64,000 nucleotides of DNA from positions 7,867,001 to 7,931,000 of the forward strand of contig NZ_CP008953.1 in NCBI RefSeq assembly GCF_000732925.1, in the 5' to 3' direction. The notes beneath the pieces were generated by a model that ran no database searches, was not told the origin of the DNA, and saw only the letters and a list, made by a program, of their open reading frames with translations. Source of the stretch: Amycolatopsis japonica (GTDB lineage: Bacteria; Actinomycetota; Actinomycetes; Mycobacteriales; Pseudonocardiaceae). Of the stretch, positions 62,726 to 64,000 are shown one piece after another (the stretch's first letter is position 1; the number at the start of each line of letters is the position of its first letter). A program made the position numbers and the translations under genes.

Positions 62726-64000
62726 GGCTGAATGGGCTGGTACTGCTGGCCGCCGAAGCCGTCCGCGACGGTGGCCGCCAGTTCCAGCAGCGCCAGACGC
62801 GTGTCCTCGTCGAGCCGGTCCAGTTCGATCTCGGCGCCCTCTTCCAGGTGCGGGTCGAACGGGATGCGGCATACCGAACGGACACGCGCGCCGAAGTGCG
62901 CGGAGAGCTTGTCGAGATCGACCGAGCCGCCCTTCGGCCGCACCGAGTTGATCACCGCGACGGACCGTTTGACCAGGTCGCCGTAGCCGTGCGCCTCCAG
63001 CCAGTCGAGAGTGGCCGACGCACTGCGCGCCCCGTCGACGGAGCCTGACGAGACCACCACCAGCGCGTCCGCGACGTCCAGGACGCCCTTCATCGCCGAG
63101 TGCATCAGACCGGTCCCGCAGTCGGTGAGCACGATGTTGTAGAAGTGCTCCAGCAGGTTGACCGTGCGCCGGTAGTCGTCCTCGGAGAACGCTTCCGAGA
63201 CCGCCGGATCCTGCTCGCTGGCGAGGATCTCCAGCCTGCTCCCGCCCTGCGAGGTGTACGAACGGACGTCGCTGTACCTGGTGATCTTGTCCGCGTCCCG
63301 CAGCAGGTGCCGCACGGTCGCGGTGGTCTCGATCGGGATCTTCTGCGACAGCGTCCCGCGGTCCGGGTTCGCGTCGACGGCGACCACCCGGTCACCCCGC
63401 AGCGACGCGAACGTCGAGCCCAGCGTGGTCGTCGTGGTGGTCTTGCCGACGCCGCCCTTCAAGCTCAGCATCGCGATCTTGTAGCACCCGCGCAGCGGCT
63501 GGTTGATCTGCGCGATCAGTTCGCGTTTGCGCGTGTCCTTGGGGCTCTCCCCCGGGTTGACGAGCTTGCCGGTGCCGACGTAAAGCGCCTTGCGCCAGCC
63601 CGACTGCGGCTTGCGCTTCTGCGGCTTCACCAGGCTCGCGGTGGCGAGTTCGTCCGGGAGCGCGTGCCTGCCCTGCGGCTGCGGGAGGCCGGGCACCGCC
63701 TGTTGTTGCTGTGGCGGCGGCGCGTACTGCTGCTGCGGCGGGTACTGGGCGGCCTGCTGCGGTGGCGCCTGCGGCGGCTGAGGCTGCAGCGGAGGCAGGT
63801 TCTGGTCGTAGGGCTGCTGGTACTGCTGCCCTTGCGACGGCTGCGGCAGCGGAGGAGCGGGCTGCTGCTGCGGATACTGACCCTGCTGCGGGTATTGAGG
63901 CTGGACGACCTGGGTCGGCTCGGCCTCGAAACCACTCGCGGCCGGATGCGGCGCCGAGTCCGTCCTGTCCTCGGAGAACAACTCCGAGGGCTGGGCGCTC
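62722..64000 (-). CDS. MinD/ParA-like ATPase with Pro/Gln-rich N-terminus, 5' end beyond window
   Basis: The frame is open to the right edge (further in-frame residues SAQPSEL precede a possible TTG start at 63981), so the true start is probably outside. The visible ~425 residues begin with a Pro/Gln/Tyr-rich disordered region (to about residue 105 from the TTG) and then a deviant Walker A ATPase, LSLKGGVGKTTTTTTLG, with VDANPDRG. This architecture matches EspI-like/MinD-like proteins linked to type VII secretion and polar organisation in actinobacteria. Nothing else of an ESX locus is visible on this side. Confidence 0.85.
   Translation of the reverse strand, partial: SAQPSELFSEDRTDSAPHPAASGFEAEPTQVVQPQYPQQGQYPQQQPAPPLPQPSQGQQYQQPYDQNLPPLQPQPPQAPPQQAAQYPPQQQYAPPPQQQQAVPGLPQPQGRHALPDELATASLVKPQKRKPQSGWRKALYVGTGKLVNPGESPKDTRKRELIAQINQPLRGCYKIAMLSLKGGVGKTTTTTTLGSTFASLRGDRVVAVDANPDRGTLSQKIPIETTATVRHLLRDADKITRYSDVRSYTSQGGSRLEILASEQDPAVSEAFSEDDYRRTVNLLEHFYNIVLTDCGTGLMHSAMKGVLDVADALVVVSSGSVDGARSASATLDWLEAHGYGDLVKRSVAVINSVRPKGGSVDLDKLSAHFGARVRSVCRIPFDPHLEEGAEIELDRLDEDTRLALLELAATVADGFGGQQYQPIQP

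Noticed and set aside
1-64000. tRNA, rRNA or known riboswitch
   Set aside because: No cloverleaf-like sequence with CCA-adjacent acceptor, rRNA core or recognised riboswitch consensus was noticed in the intergenic regions read; a dedicated covariance search was not possible.

Overview
The window is a very GC-rich chromosomal segment of an actinobacterium. Mycobacterial-type menaquinone and mannosyltransferase genes, a type VII (ESX) substrate/EspG operon with a DUF3558 lipoprotein, BldC, Lrp-type regulators and a KOR ferredoxin oxidoreductase point to the Pseudonocardiales, probably Amycolatopsis or a close relative. This assignment rests on gene content and protein resemblance only. No rRNA, tRNA, CRISPR array, insertion sequence or transposase was seen.

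Layout. (1) 1-8677, minus strand: an exopolysaccharide operon with an AlgD-like GDP-mannose dehydrogenase, a GT4 glycosyltransferase, two Wzz-type co-polymerases with degenerate kinase-like domains, an AsnB amidotransferase and a bi-domain oxidoreductase running off the left edge. (2) 8.9-13.8 kb: an AbiEi-like gene bracketed by two near-identical palindromes, a GH75 chitosanase, a NodB deacetylase, dimethylargininase with a divergent Lrp regulator, and a crotonase. (3) 14.0-19.9 kb: korAB, a sunset-domain membrane protein and a long-chain polyprenyl diphosphate synthase. (4) 20-29.5 kb, accessory: secreted and SRPBCC proteins, a Septu-like ATPase plus HNH nuclease pair, a lipoprotein, a four-gene ESX operon, an XRE/DUF5753 regulator and a hydrolase. 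(5) 29.5-45.5 kb: the complete 14-gene nuoA-N operon (minus strand) with two Rex operators upstream and a rho-independent terminator downstream. (6) 45.8-59.7 kb: menJ, menG, a SARP regulator, two GT4 enzymes including MgtA, an inositol-phosphatase-type enzyme, an M1 peptidase, menD, menB, menE and menA. (7) 60-64 kb: Cds1-like cysteine desulfhydrase, DUF4229, Lrp, bldC, a small membrane protein and a MinD/ParA-like ATPase running off the right edge.

How it fits together: most of 14-59.7 kb serves the respiratory chain. KorAB feeds reduced ferredoxin, complex I oxidises NADH and reduces menaquinone, the polyprenyl synthase supplies the isoprenoid tail, MenD/B/E/A build the ring and attach the tail, MenG methylates it and MenJ saturates the tail. 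Rex sites link complex I expression to NADH/NAD+. GDP-mannose is likely shared by the exopolysaccharide operon and MgtA.

The most unusual signal is a set of several unrelated palindromic repeats, mostly between convergent genes. One 53-bp palindrome (17034-17086) has a diverged equal-length copy lying in frame inside nuoG (37925-37977), resembling in principle the coding palindromic elements of Rickettsia. Others are a 5+5 array of 21-bp units in inverted orientation (51911-52165), a 29-bp-arm repeat (45767-45829) and three inverted repeats packed between menA and the desulfhydrase gene. The Septu-like pair is the best defence-system candidate.
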